DNA of 64,000 bases from Marinobacter sp. THAF197a. GTDB taxonomy: Bacteria; Pseudomonadota; Gammaproteobacteria; Pseudomonadales; Oleiphilaceae. Shown in pieces: positions 15,995-26,336 of the stretch. Made by a program: the position numbers and the translations under genes. The stretch's first letter is position 1; the number at the start of each line of letters is the position of its first letter. The notes below the pieces were generated by a model. That model made no database searches, had not been told where the DNA came from, and saw only the letters and a program-made list of their open reading frames with translations. Location: positions 1,302,001-1,366,000 of the forward strand of contig NZ_CP045324.1 in the NCBI RefSeq assembly GCF_009363275.1. Reading direction: 5' to 3'.

Positions 15995-17308
15995 TCAAAT
16001 GCTTCTGGGAAGCTCGATTAGAACCCGAAGACCACCTTTGGGTGATATAGAAAAATGCATGGCACCACCGTAGTCATTGATGATTTCCTCAACGATTGAT
16101 AGGCCAAGGCCATAGCCAGGGGTTTTTTCGTCCAGTCTTTTCTGGCGCTTGGTAAGATCGGCGAGTTGGTGTGACGCTACTCCGGGGCCGTCATCTTCAA
16201 CAAGAATGGTCAAAGTGTCATCGTGAAGTTTCAAGTGTAGATGAACTTCCTGAGAGCACCATTTGCTTGCGTTATCAAGCACATTGCCCAAGATCTCATT
16301 AAAATCACGCTCATCAATTGGCCAGACAAGCTCTCTGGGTAATGTTTCTTGAAGATGGATCTGTTTGTAAGGATAGATTCGACTGACTACGTCCACCAGT
16401 GCCAGAGTTCTCTCAATGATCGGTGTCGCCTTTCCAATGTACTGACCGGACATTTCGGTTTTTCTCATTTGAGTGTCGATCAGCTCGTGCATTTCAGACA
16501 GTTGAGACTTAATTTGACTCGCGATTGTGGTGGGAATGGCTTCGTCATTGATCATGGAGTTTATGACGGCAAGGGGGGTTTTTAAGCTATGAGAAATATC
16601 TGCGGCTAGGTGGCGTGAACGGGTAAGTTTTTTGTCGTACGACTCTAATAGACGATTAAGATGTTTGACAAGTTCATTGAATTCTTCAGGTACGTTCTCA
16701 TCCAGTCTATTACGCTGACCCTTTTTAAGCGACGTTAATTGGGCACTCATCATTTTTAAGGGTTTTAGTGCGATAGTTACCCCAATAAATATGATCAATG
16801 ATGTCGTAACGAGAATTGTAAAAGATATTATCCATATAAGAACGTGGATTTTGTCAAGCGTGTTTGGTGAGTAGGAGCTTTTTTCAATTATAGTAACGCT
16901 TAGTTTATCTTGTCTGTTATTAAATATTCTGTAGTAGCCAAGGATTGAGCGATCATCATCCGATATGTGAAAAATTCCAGGCTTTCTGAACGATTCTACC
17001 ACCTGTAATTTCGGTTTAATGTTCTCGCTTGTAAAACTCCGACCTTGACTGTCTTCGATGTGAACTGAATATTGAGACAATGAAAAATTTCTGAGAGAGG
17101 ATTTTGTAATTTCTTCTTTATCATTTGTTAGCATCTTTGAGAGTCGGTTAGCTGCAGCCTCTAGCTGCTGCCTGTGAAGCTCGTCATGGATATAGTCGAT
17201 TAAAAGGGTGTGTGAGAAGAATATCAGCCCGGTACACGCGAAACCCGTTAGCGTCAGGAAAGTAAGCAGTTTCCGTTTTATTGAAGGGCGTTGTTGTTTT
17301 CTGGGCAT
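15995..17308 (-). CDS. PhoQ-like sensor histidine kinase, orphaned
   Basis: 437 residues from the ATG at 17308. Two membrane helices flank a ~120-residue periplasmic sensor, followed by HAMP, the H-box DISHSLKTPL (His about 240), the N-box DFNEILGNVLDNASKW, and the G boxes VEDDGPG and GYGLGLSIVEEI. It belongs to the same subfamily as the kinases at 24.9 and 27.2 kb. These are normally encoded just after an OmpR-type regulator, but here an IS1380-family element begins 48 bp upstream of the start and no regulator precedes it. Expression would depend on a promoter within that short gap or in the element. Confidence 0.85.
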   Translation of the reverse strand: MPRKQQRPSIKRKLLTFLTLTGFACTGLIFFSHTLLIDYIHDELHRQQLEAAANRLSKMLTNDKEEITKSSLRNFSLSQYSVHIEDSQGRSFTSENIKPKLQVVESFRKPGIFHISDDDRSILGYYRIFNNRQDKLSVTIIEKSSYSPNTLDKIHVLIWIISFTILVTTSLIIFIGVTIALKPLKMMSAQLTSLKKGQRNRLDENVPEEFNELVKHLNRLLESYDKKLTRSRHLAADISHSLKTPLAVINSMINDEAIPTTIASQIKSQLSEMHELIDTQMRKTEMSGQYIGKATPIIERTLALVDVVSRIYPYKQIHLQETLPRELVWPIDERDFNEILGNVLDNASKWCSQEVHLHLKLHDDTLTILVEDDGPGVASHQLADLTKRQKRLDEKTPGYGLGLSIVEEIINDYGGAMHFSISPKGGLRVLIELPRSI

Positions 17309-17355
17309 GTTGTCTGCCAAGCAGGTGGTTAGAATTTGTTATCGACTAAATCTAG

Positions 17356-18913
17356 CCCGGATTTCTCATGACGGGATAAAAGAAAGCGGCTGAAAGTGCT
17401 ATAGTTTCAGGACCTTACACCGTTCACCAAGCACCAAAAGCCGCTATCCAAAATGGTACCTGAAAAACTGACCTTCTCGCCACTGTCTCGCCGTCAAATT
17501 GAAGCCGATTTCTCCGGTGGTCACATCACCTCCGATGCCGGACTGCTTTTGCTTCGGGAAGTCGACAATCAACACCAGCTCACTCAGCGCCTGGCTACGG
17601 TGCTGGACGATGCCCGTAATCCCGTGCTGGTTCGTCACAAGCTTCAAACCATGGTCCGGCAGCGGGTCTTTGGCGTGGCTGCCGGGTACGAAGACCTCAA
17701 CGATCACGAAACGTTACGCTGACCAGGCACTTCAGACCGCGACTGGCGAAGAGGCCATTCTGGCGGGCAAATCAACACTGTGCCGAATGGAGCAGCGCGT
17801 AGACCGGCAGGCCGTGGTCAAGGCCCACGAACTGCTGTGGCATCACTTCATTGAACAGCACGAGACTCCACCCAAGGAAATTGTGCTGGACTTCGATGGC
17901 ACTGATATTCCAGTGCATGGCGACCAGCCCGGCAAGTTCTTTAACGCCTACTACGATCACCATTGTTTCTTCCCGCTGTACGTGTTCTGCGGCCGTCACC
18001 TGTTGGTGAGCTACCTGCGCACCAGCAATCGAAGCGACAGCCGCCACAGCTGGGCCATTCTGGCCCTGCTGGTGAAGTTCATCCGGCAGTACTGGCCGGA
18101 TACCCGCATCGTGTTCCGGGGTGACAGCGGCTTCTATCGCCCCCGATTGCTGAGCTGGTGCGACCGGAATAACGTGGATTACCTTGTGGGCATCAGCAAA
18201 AACAGCCGGCTGCTCAAGGAGGTGGACGTACCCTCGATGCTGGTTCGCAGGGCTCACGGGGAGTTGGGAGAAAAAGTCTCTGCCACCTACCGGTTCCAGT
18301 ACCAGGCCCGAACCTGGAAACACCCCCGCTGGGTGATCGCGCGTCTGGAGGAGGGCGAACTGGGTGCCAACCCCAGGTTCATTATCAGCTCCCGTTACGA
18401 CGACGGCGTTAAACTCTACTACGAGCAATACTGTGCCCGGGGTGACATGGAAAACCGGATCAAGGATCAGCAGTTGTGTCTGTTCGCAGATCGCACCTCC
18501 AGCACGCGGTGGTGGACCAATCAGTGGCGGCTGCTTCTGTCGGGCTTTGCCTACACGTTGTTCGAGCGATTACGCGCTCACCTGAAGAAAACGCCCTTCG
18601 AGCGCATGAGCGCCAGTAACCTGCGGCTGAAGCTGATCAAGGTGGGCGCGGTCATCATTCGCAACACTCGGCGCATACGGGTGTTGATGAGTGATGCCTA
18701 TCCTTACAAAGACGAACTCTCTGACCTGGTACGCCGTCTGGTTCCGGGATAGAAGCCCGGGCTCCCCCGGCCCGACGCAATGGGGGAAAGGGGGCCGTGT
18801 GTCCGGACAACGGGAATTGATCACTTATTGGGCAGGCATGGCCGAAACCGACCGGCCATAGCGGTAACCAGTTCAGTCTGCGAGACTTGCCGGGGACCTA
18901 TGAGAAATCCGGG
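17356..18913 (+). mobile_element. IS1380-family insertion sequence
   Basis: 1,558 bp bounded by inverted ends CCCGGATTTCTCAT (17356 on) and its reverse complement ending at 18913. The flanking tetranucleotides CTAG (17352-17355) and TTAG (18914-18917) differ at one base, an imperfect or mutated target duplication. It holds one transposase gene with a frameshift. It separates the orphan kinase from the czc operon. Confidence 0.85.
17453..18752 (+). pseudogene. IS1380-family transposase, frameshifted
   Basis: The N-terminal part (MVPEKLTFSPLSRRQIEADF ... GYEDLNDHETLR, frame from 17453) ends at TGA at 17720-17722. The main body (DQALQTATGEEAILAGKSTLCRMEQR ... LVRRLVPG) continues in another frame to 18752. 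Removing one T near 17720 restores a continuous protein, so this is a one-base insertion. The DDE-type catalytic region is visible: VLDFDGTDIPVHGDQ, IVFRGDSGFYRPRLLSWC, and the YEQYCARGDMENRIKDQQ box. Confidence 0.85.
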
Positions 18914-19085
18914 TTAGCCTCATTGAGAAGCGCTACAAAGAGTTTTTAGCGACTCATATCTGAACTGTTTTTCCGAATTCAAACTCATTTCAAAGTTTGC
19001 ACTTATTATCTCGATCTTTTCCTGCCTCGTCATAGGCGCCTTACACCTATGATTTTTGGCTATTAATCGCTTCGGGAGAAAGTCG
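18914..19085 (+). promoter_or_regulatory. Upstream region of the czc operon
   Basis: 172 bp between the IS end and czcC. It contains the inverted repeat TCATAGG (19030-19036) / CCTATGA (19046-19052) 34 bp before the czcC start, either a small operator or a leader hairpin. No confident -35/-10 pair was found. Confidence 0.35.
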
Positions 19086-20303
19086 ATGAAGGCAAGCAAG
19101 CACTCGCCTCGGGCGTTGCTGTGTTCAGTACTATTGTCCATTCCTCTGTTCGGTCAAGCTGAGACTGTTAATTGGGCGAATTGGCTCACTGGCCAGATAA
19201 GCAAGCACCCGGAGGTACTGGCAGCGACAGAGCAGGCGGCAGCGCGGAAAGAGGACGCTGAGGCAAGCGAACAACCGCTGTATAACCCGGAGTTGTCCGT
19301 AGGAGCAGACAGAACGGGCAGTGAGAATAACTTTGAGGCAGGGCTGTCACAAACGATCGATTGGTCTGATCAACAGGGCGCATTACAGGAGAAGGCAAAG
19401 CTGATCAGGCTGTCTGCGCAAGCTGGCTTGAGCGAAGCAGTTCTGACACAAACGTCTGAATCATTGTTTGCGCTTGTCGAGTGGCGCGCCACTACGCTGT
19501 TTGAGGAAATTGCTGAATCCCAACAGCAGCGCCTGGATGCTTTGCTGGACCAGGTTGAACAGCGCCAGCAGGCAGGTGATCTGGGGCGTGCCGATGCAGA
19601 GCTTCTGTTTCTAAATCTATCCCGTCAGTTGAGCGAAGTCGCCCAGGCAAAGGCCGCAGTTGATCGGGCAGAAACTCAGGTTCAAGAACGTCTGCCGGAC
19701 TGGAGGCCTCAGGATGGGGGAATCCCCGAGTATATATGGCCAGCGCTGGAGTCCCAGATTGGTGAGGCTGATCTGCTGTCACACCCGTCAATTGCAGTCG
19801 CTCGAGCCGAGTGGCAGGTGCTGAAAAGTGAGGCAGAGGTTGCGAGACGCAAAGCCACAGCATCGCCGACAGTAGGGCTGAGCGGAGGGCGTGACGGCGG
19901 CGAGAACGTGGTTGGCCTGACATTCTCGATCCCTCTGAACGTCCGTAATAACTACAGCGCTGAAATCCGGGCCGCGAATCGACGGGCTCTGGAGGCCGAA
20001 GCGCGGTTTCAGGCGCTCTACCGGAAACAACAATATGACCTGGCAGGCGCTCGCGCTTCCTGGAAGCGATACGACAAGCAACTTCGTCGATGGAAAGAAC
20101 TATCCCAGGGGCGTGTACAGCGAAGTGCCGATTTGCTTGAGAAGCAGTGGCAGGTCGGCGACCTCTCCACCTCTGAGTATCTCCAGGCGTTAGGCCAGCG
20201 CGCGGAGAGCCTGAAAACCGGTATTGAACTGGAAAAGCTGGCGCAGCTGGGCCTGATTGAACTCTTGAGCCAGTCTGGCGAACTGATCACCCCCTTCCAA
20301 TAA
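19086..20303 (+). CDS. czcC: CzcC-type outer membrane efflux channel
   Basis: 405 residues from the ATG at 19086 (GGGAG eight bases upstream; the frame opens ten codons earlier). Signal peptide MKASKHSPRALLCSVLLSIPLFGQAE. It has the two OEP repeats of TolC-like channels: long alpha-helical stretches rich in Ala, Glu and Gln, with YNPELSVGADRTG and VVGLTFSIPLNVRNNY beta-barrel segments. It forms the outer membrane exit of the CzcCBA heavy-metal pump (Co, Zn, Cd family) and is the first gene of the operon. Confidence 0.92.
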   Translation: MKASKHSPRALLCSVLLSIPLFGQAETVNWANWLTGQISKHPEVLAATEQAAARKEDAEASEQPLYNPELSVGADRTGSENNFEAGLSQTIDWSDQQGALQEKAKLIRLSAQAGLSEAVLTQTSESLFALVEWRATTLFEEIAESQQQRLDALLDQVEQRQQAGDLGRADAELLFLNLSRQLSEVAQAKAAVDRAETQVQERLPDWRPQDGGIPEYIWPALESQIGEADLLSHPSIAVARAEWQVLKSEAEVARRKATASPTVGLSGGRDGGENVVGLTFSIPLNVRNNYSAEIRAANRRALEAEARFQALYRKQQYDLAGARASWKRYDKQLRRWKELSQGRVQRSADLLEKQWQVGDLSTSEYLQALGQRAESLKTGIELEKLAQLGLIELLSQSGELITPFQ

Positions 20304-20327
20304 TATTCTGGAAACTGGATAGTCATC

Positions 20328-21578
20328 ATGAAAAAAACTCTGATTTCAGTATTTGTATTGACGCTGTTTATAGCTCCCCCTTCATTGGTGCAGGCCGAGG
20401 AAGATGCGCATAACGAGGCGGGCCATGATCATGCCGCCGGTGGCGACGATCATCGAGAAGGTACCGGTGAAGAGGATGAGCATGAGGGCGGGCATGCTGA
20501 AGAACGTGAGCATGAAGAGGAAGAAGGTCATGGCCACGAAGAGGAGAGCGATGGTGGTCATGAAGAATCAACTACCGCAAGCATCAATGCCAAACAGAAA
20601 GAGCTCGCCGGCATTGAAGTAGCAACCCTCGAAAGCAAGCACGTTGACTATGAAATCTACGCTCCCGGTGAGCTGCTGACCAACGGCTATACCAGCTATC
20701 ACGTGTCCCCCCGGGTTGCCTCAGTGGTGCTGCGGCGTCACGTGGAACTGGGTGAGCACGTAACCAAGGGCCAGCCGCTGGTAACCCTGTTCAGTGAGAC
20801 GGTGGCACAGGCGCAGGCGGATTACAGGAAAGCTTTTCCTGAATGGAAGCGAATCAGCGGGCTGGGTCGTTCCGTGGTTGGCGATCAGCGGTTCAATACA
20901 GCGAAAGCCAACATTGAAGCAGCAAGGGCGACTCTGCTTGCTTACGGGCTGAACGATGATGACATTGGTGCGTTGAAGGCCAGCGGGGTGGATAGTCTCG
21001 GTGAATACATGCTCAGGGCTCGCGTGGATGGTGCAGTACTGACCGATGAGTTTGAGCAAGGACAAAGAGTTGAGGCTGGCCAGCCGCTGGTGACTCTTGC
21101 TGATGAGAGTGAGCTTTGGGTAGAAGCCCATCTGCCAGCAAGCTCCGACATTGTTCTAGAGAAGGGCGCGGAAGCCGAAGTCAGGGCAGCGGGTCGTGTG
21201 GGCGTGGCAACGGTGTCCCAGGAAGCCCACACCATTGATCCTGTGACCCGCACGCGGATTGTCAGGCTGGAGCTGGACAATCCTGAAGATCGTTTTCATC
21301 CAGGAATGTTCGCAGATGTGTATTTTCGTTTTAAGACCAGCGAGCCGGTGCTTGCTGTGCCGGAGACTGCATTGATGCGTGGCGCGGACGGCGACTGGAC
21401 GGTCTATGTGGAAGAGGCCGAAGGCGAGTATGAACCCGTGGAAGTGGAACTGGGCCGCTCAATTGGCGGGCTCCGTGAGGTTTCCGGCCTGGCTGCGGGC
21501 CAACGAGTCGTTTTGCGGGGCGCATTTTTTGTGGCCTCTGAGATTGCCAAAGGCGGCTTTGATCCGCACAACCACTGA
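20328..21578 (+). CDS. czcB: CzcB-type periplasmic adaptor with metal-binding His-rich region
   Basis: 416 residues. After a signal peptide (about 1-23) comes a highly acidic, His-rich stretch (about 25-82, repeated DH, EH and GH pairs) that probably binds divalent metal. A membrane-fusion core follows: barrel-sandwich lipoyl halves (SPRVASVVLRRHVELGEHV; RVDGAVLTDEFEQGQRVEAG) around a short hairpin, then a C-terminal beta-barrel (TIDPVTRTRIVRLELDNPEDRFHPGMFADV). It links CzcA to CzcC and may hand metal to the pump. It starts 24 bp after czcC. Confidence 0.93.
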   Translation: MKKTLISVFVLTLFIAPPSLVQAEEDAHNEAGHDHAAGGDDHREGTGEEDEHEGGHAEEREHEEEEGHGHEEESDGGHEESTTASINAKQKELAGIEVATLESKHVDYEIYAPGELLTNGYTSYHVSPRVASVVLRRHVELGEHVTKGQPLVTLFSETVAQAQADYRKAFPEWKRISGLGRSVVGDQRFNTAKANIEAARATLLAYGLNDDDIGALKASGVDSLGEYMLRARVDGAVLTDEFEQGQRVEAGQPLVTLADESELWVEAHLPASSDIVLEKGAEAEVRAAGRVGVATVSQEAHTIDPVTRTRIVRLELDNPEDRFHPGMFADVYFRFKTSEPVLAVPETALMRGADGDWTVYVEEAEGEYEPVEVELGRSIGGLREVSGLAAGQRVVLRGAFFVASEIAKGGFDPHNH

Positions 21579-21592
21579 TTCCGGGAGCCATT

Positions 21593-24500
21593 ATGTTCAA
21601 CCGAGTTGTCGACTGGGCGGTTCAGAACCGCCTGTTGGTTCTTATTGCGCTTGCAGTGCTTATCGCCACGGCCGCGTTTCAGATACCAAAACTGAATCTT
21701 GATGCTTTCCCCGACGTTACAAACGTCCAGGTCGCTGTTAATACAGAGGCGCCCGGACTTGCGGCTGAGGAAGTCGAGCAGCTGATCACCTATCCCATTG
21801 AAGCGGTGATGTATGCGTTGCCGGATGTTGAGGAGGTTCGGTCCATCTCCAAAACCGGGTTGTCTGGTGTCACCGTGGTCTTTAAAGAGGGCACGGATAT
21901 CTATTTCGCGCGCCAACTGGTTTTCGAGCGGTTGCAGGCCGCGCGGGAGCTGATTCCGGACGGGGTCGGGGTGCCTGAAATGGGGCCGAATACGTCCGGT
22001 CTTGGCCAGGTCTACCAGTACTTGCTGATAGCGGACCCGGATTCGGGGTACGACGCAATGGAATTGCGCAGCTTGCACGACTGGCTGGTCAAACTGTTGC
22101 TGATACCGGCTGAAGGGGTTACGGAAATCCTGTCGTTTGGCGGAGAGGTCCGCCAGTACCAGGTTAACCTGAACCCGGCGCGAATGCTGTCCTATGACTT
22201 ATCACAGAACGATGTCATGGAAGCCCTGGAGAACAACAACTCCAATGTTGGGGGCTGGTATATGGGCCGCGGGCAGGAGCAGTTGGTTATTCGCGGTATG
22301 GGCTGGCTGGGTAATGGCGAGCAGGGGCTCGAGCAGATCCGTCAGGTGCCCGTTAAAACCAGTGATGGCATTACAGTGACAGTGAACGATGTCGCCGAGG
22401 TAGCGCTGGGCACTGAAATTCGCCAGGGTGCGGTAACCATGACCCGGAAGGATGAAGCCGGTCAGGTTGAACAACTGGGTGAAGTGGTTTCTGGCATTGT
22501 ACTCAAACGAATGGGGGCCAACACAAAAGCCACCATCGACGGCATCGAGGCCCGCATTGATCGCATAAATCAGGCGCTTCCGAGTGGGGTTCGTTTTGAG
22601 CCCTATTACAACCAGGCGGATCTGGTGACCAAGGCCGTAGAGACGGTGACCAATGCGCTTCTGTTGGCTTTTGTGTTTATTGCGATCGTGCTTGCCCTGT
22701 TCCTGATGAATCTGCGGGCAACAACGCTGGTGCTGCTTTCAATACCGATTTCCATCGGGATTGCCCTGATGATCATGGCCTGGTTCGGTCTCTCGGCCAA
22801 CCTGATGTCTCTGGGCGGTATTGCTGTGGCAATCGGCATGCTGGTGGATGGCTCTGTTGTTATGGTTGAGAACATGTTCAAGCATCTGACCCATCCTGAT
22901 GCTGAGCATGACGCCCGTCGGGATGAATTGGTGAAAAACGACCCTGACCCATTGGACGCGTCACACGATGACCATGGCATTGCGCTTCGACTGCAGGAGG
23001 CAGGCCGGGAAGTGGCGCGACCAATTTTTTTCGCGACGGCGATTATCCTGGTCGTTTTCATGCCTTTATTCAGCTTTGAAGGTGTGGAAGCCAAGCTTTT
23101 TCAGCCAATGGCGATCAGCATAATGTTGGCCATCGTGTCCGCTGTGATCGTTGCTCTGGTGGTTGTGCCGGCCTTGGCATCGTTTATGTTTCGCAAGGGT
23201 ATTCGGGAGCGGGAAAGTTTCATTTTAAAGCCCCTCGAAAAGCTTTATCGCAAGGGCCTTGACTGGTCGTTGAAACACACCCGCTCTGTTGTCGGTGCAG
23301 CAGCTGTCCTTGTTGTGCTGGCGGCCTTGGTCGTGCCGCGACTCGGTACTGAGTTTGTCCCCGAATTGGAAGAGGGGACCATTAACCTCCGGGTAACGCT
23401 AGCCCCCTCATCAAGCCTTGATACCGCGCTTGAAGTGGCGCCGAAACTGGAGGCCATGCTGATGGAGTTTCCAGAGGTGACCTACGCGCTGTCCCGGGCG
23501 GGCCGACCGGAAATAGGCGGCGATCCGGAGCCCGTCAACAACATCGAAATCTACATTGGCCTCAAGCCAACAGCCGAGTGGACCAGCGCCAGTAATCGCT
23601 ATGAATTGCAGGCCCTGTTTGAGGCGAAGCTCGAACAGCACCCGGGGCTACTGTTTAACTTTTCTCAGCCTATCGCGACTCGGGTTGATGAATTGCTGTC
23701 AGGTGTCCGCGCGCAACTGGCCATCAAACTCTTTGGCCCGGATCTCGACGTACTGGCGGAGAAAGGCCAGCAGATTGAAGCGGCGGTCCGAACAGTTCAG
23801 GGAACACGAGACGTGGCCATGGAGCAGATTGCTGGTGAAGCGCAGTTGGTGGTTCAGCCTGACCGTCAGGCACTTTCCCGGTACGGACTCGCCGTGTCTG
23901 ATGTGATGAGTGTCGTCCGGGATGGACTGGGTGGTGCCGCCGCGGGCCAGATCATCAACGGAAATGAGCGGTACGATATCTATGTGCGTCTGGCCAAACG
24001 TTTCCGGGAAGACCGGGATGCCATTGCCGATTTCAGGTTACAGGCGCCGTCCGGAGCCTGGGTGAGACTCGGTGATGTGGCCGATGTGTCTATTGAGTCC
24101 GGCCCGCCTCAGGTGCGCCGCGATGACGTTCAGCGCCGTGTGGTCATTCAGTCTAATGTGCAGGGTCGTGACATGGGCAGTGTGGTTGCCGATATTCAGG
24201 ATACCATCGCGACAGAAGTGAACCTTCCCCCCGGCTATTCGGTGGATATTGGTGGTCAGTTTGAAAACCAGCAACGAGCTCAGAAGCGATTGACCATTGT
24301 GGTACCTGTATCTCTGGGCCTGATCGCGCTGTTGCTGTACTTTGCTTTCAGTTCGGTTGGTCAAGCGCTGTTGATTCTGGTCAACGTGCCGCTTGCCGTT
24401 ATTGGTGGCGTCTTTTCACTCTGGATCTCCGGCCAGTATCTTTCGGTGCCCAGTTCCGTTGGATTTATCACACTGTTTGGTGTGGCGGTGCTTAACGGGG

Positions 24501-24790
24501 TCGTAATGGTCGAAAGCATCAATCAGCGAATACAGGATGGGTTGAACGTGGATACTGCGGTGTTTGAAGGTGCCGTCTCCCGTTTGCGTCCTGTCTTGAT
24601 GACAGCAATAACCTCGGCACTCGGTTTGATACCGATGCTATTGTCGACGGGCGTGGGTGCGGAAATCCAGAAGCCATTGGCCAGCGTGATTGTAGGTGGC
24701 CTCGTGACTGCGACTTTCCTAACGCTTTTTGTTTTGCCGGCTCTATTCACGCGCTTCTCAAGGTCTAAACTCGATGATATGCAACGGTAG
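21593..24790 (+). CDS. czcA: CzcA-type heavy-metal RND efflux pump
   Basis: 1,065 residues, full family length, with twelve membrane helices and two large periplasmic loops. Helix 4 carries the HME-RND proton-relay motif VAIGMLVDGSVVMVEN. The C-terminal half has LFGVAVLNGVVMVESINQRI. It exports divalent cations by proton antiport through CzcB and CzcC. The start is 14 bp after czcB with GGGAG upstream. A weak hairpin (CCTCCG/CGGAGG) follows the stop near 24840. Confidence 0.95.
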   Translation: MFNRVVDWAVQNRLLVLIALAVLIATAAFQIPKLNLDAFPDVTNVQVAVNTEAPGLAAEEVEQLITYPIEAVMYALPDVEEVRSISKTGLSGVTVVFKEGTDIYFARQLVFERLQAARELIPDGVGVPEMGPNTSGLGQVYQYLLIADPDSGYDAMELRSLHDWLVKLLLIPAEGVTEILSFGGEVRQYQVNLNPARMLSYDLSQNDVMEALENNNSNVGGWYMGRGQEQLVIRGMGWLGNGEQGLEQIRQVPVKTSDGITVTVNDVAEVALGTEIRQGAVTMTRKDEAGQVEQLGEVVSGIVLKRMGANTKATIDGIEARIDRINQALPSGVRFEPYYNQADLVTKAVETVTNALLLAFVFIAIVLALFLMNLRATTLVLLSIPISIGIALMIMAWFGLSANLMSLGGIAVAIGMLVDGSVVMVENMFKHLTHPDAEHDARRDELVKNDPDPLDASHDDHGIALRLQEAGREVARPIFFATAIILVVFMPLFSFEGVEAKLFQPMAISIMLAIVSAVIVALVVVPALASFMFRKGIRERESFILKPLEKLYRKGLDWSLKHTRSVVGAAAVLVVLAALVVPRLGTEFVPELEEGTINLRVTLAPSSSLDTALEVAPKLEAMLMEFPEVTYALSRAGRPEIGGDPEPVNNIEIYIGLKPTAEWTSASNRYELQALFEAKLEQHPGLLFNFSQPIATRVDELLSGVRAQLAIKLFGPDLDVLAEKGQQIEAAVRTVQGTRDVAMEQIAGEAQLVVQPDRQALSRYGLAVSDVMSVVRDGLGGAAAGQIINGNERYDIYVRLAKRFREDRDAIADFRLQAPSGAWVRLGDVADVSIESGPPQVRRDDVQRRVVIQSNVQGRDMGSVVADIQDTIATEVNLPPGYSVDIGGQFENQQRAQKRLTIVVPVSLGLIALLLYFAFSSVGQALLILVNVPLAVIGGVFSLWISGQYLSVPSSVGFITLFGVAVLNGVVMVESINQRIQDGLNVDTAVFEGAVSRLRPVLMTAITSALGLIPMLLSTGVGAEIQKPLASVIVGGLVTATFLTLFVLPALFTRFSRSKLDDMQR

Positions 24791-24877
24791 AAGAGAGGTG
24801 GAAATACACAGTTTTGATCGCGAGCAGGGGAGGGTAATCCCTCCGTCATAGCGGGGCGGAGGAATTATGGTTGTGCT

Positions 24878-25831
24878 CTACTCTGGGAAAGGAAGCACAA
24901 CTGTAATTCTGGCGCCCCCTGTTTCTGAGGGGCCAATGTTCATCCGTCCGAAATTGTCTTCTAGTATTTCGGACACGATGGACAGTCCCAATCCAAATCC
25001 AGAAACGGTTTCGTCAAGCCGGGAACCTCTATCCATCACTTTTGAGGCCGCTTCTGGAGTAATCCCAGGGCCGTCGTCTGCAACTTCTATCGTTAGCCCG
25101 GAATCGGTCTGGCTTATTGAAACGTCAATCTCAGCCTGACTCCATTTCCCGCCGTTTTCGAGCAGGTTACCGAATAACTCTGATAGGTCCTGACGCTCCA
25201 TGGGCCAACTGAAGTTATTCGGCAAGGATGTATTAATACGGAAACTCTTATCGGGAAAGATTTTTTCCATGACAGAAATGACGTTGTTCGCTATTTCAAT
25301 CGGCAAACATGTTTACCCCATCTGCCTGCCGGAGATATCTGCCTTGCTCATGCGGTAGTTCAAGGACCGGCTTAGATCCTTTAGGTTGGAGGTCATGAAC
25401 TCTATGTCGTCGCGGGACGGAGGTAATGAACCAGTGTCTGACAAGATTGCGAGATTGGCAGAGATCGAGGTCTTGACCATGTGAGAAAGATCGGAATTGA
25501 GGCGGCGGTGGCGGTCAAGGCGACGACTTGCTAGTTCAAGTAGGTTATTGAACTGTTTGATCAGCGGACTGAACTCCTCTGGTGCGTCAGGATTCAAACG
25601 AGGTTGTTTGCCAGATTGCAGTCTCCTCATGTCTTCCTTGATGTGTTCGATCGGTTTCAAAGCGAGGTAAGTAGTGGTGCCTACCAGAGCCAAGAGAACA
25701 AAAAGTAATAATGCGGAGGCAGCCAGCAAGGTCATGGTATTAGTTATGGTCGATTGAGCGGGAGGAGCTAGCTGAGGGCTAGAGAGGCGACTGAGCTTGA
25801 AAGCATAGATGGGATTGATGCGTGTCGCAAC
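24878..25831 (-). pseudogene. Sensor histidine kinase, truncated and with an in-frame stop
   Basis: The frame is one continuous kinase (end of sensor, second membrane helix LLAASALLLFVLLALVGTTTYLAL, HAMP, H-box DLSHMVKTSISANL, N-box DLSELFGNLLENGGKW, G boxes ADDGPG and GFGLGLSIVSEI), but TAA at 25315-25313 interrupts it after DISGRQMG. Upstream the frame is open to a TGA at 25834 with no start and no first membrane helix, so the N-terminal ~100 residues are gone. The H-box Pro is also replaced by Ser. It probably once paired with the regulator at 26337-27005. Confidence 0.85.
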
Positions 25832-26037
25832 TCACCTGACGCTAGAGGGGTTGTGCTTTGGTCGTTCGTTTAGTCTTGTCAAAATCTGCCTGAATAGCTG
25901 TGGGCCTGTAGTTTACGGAATGTGAAGATCTTTAAAATACGTCCACATTCAAATGTGTTTAAGGTTTCGATGTTCTACTAACTGCGTAAGGCGATTGAAT
26001 TTCGTTGGTTGAATAGAATGACATATCGGAGCTGTTT
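25832..26037 (+). promoter_or_regulatory. Upstream region of the small secreted protein gene
   Basis: About 200 bp between the broken kinase and the 79-residue gene. It contains the small inverted repeat CACATT-C-AAATGTG near 25950 and AT-rich promoter-like sequence, but no clear operator could be assigned. A GGAG ribosome site lies before the ATG at 26038. Confidence 0.3.
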
Positions 26038-26277
26038 ATGAAAAAAGTGTCTGTAATTTTAATAGCATCTTTTCTAGGAACCGGGGCTTCCATAGCCCTC
26101 GCAGGCAGCAATGGCGGACAAGCAGATAGGTATAATGAGGCAAGAAGCTACCCTGATAAGAGCATCGATGAACGGTCCTCCGACTATCGTTCTGAAGAAA
26201 GCGAGACGGTCAAGAAGTTGAAGGAAGAGCATCGAGTAATCAAGGAGCTAGTTGCTGATCTATTGAAGAAACAGTAA
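26038..26277 (+). CDS. Small secreted protein, unrecognised
   Basis: 79 residues with a signal peptide (MKKVSVILIASFLGTGASIALA) and a short, highly charged mature part (SSDYRSEESETVKKLKEEHRVIKELVADLLKK) likely to form one amphipathic helix. It has no Cys and little His or Met. It lies opposite to and between a broken kinase gene and a response regulator gene, which suggests it may be a target of that system, as small periplasmic proteins often are near czc or cop genes. The role is unknown. Confidence 0.65.
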   Translation: MKKVSVILIASFLGTGASIALAGSNGGQADRYNEARSYPDKSIDERSSDYRSEESETVKKLKEEHRVIKELVADLLKKQ

Positions 26278-26336
26278 TTTTTTGGTTTTCTGCGAGTCAG
26301 GTGAGAGTTACTGACGTGACTCGCAGTATAAATTTT

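Noticed and set aside
20368..20571. His-rich leftward frame within czcB
   Set aside because: It is the antisense shadow of the czcB His/Glu-rich region.
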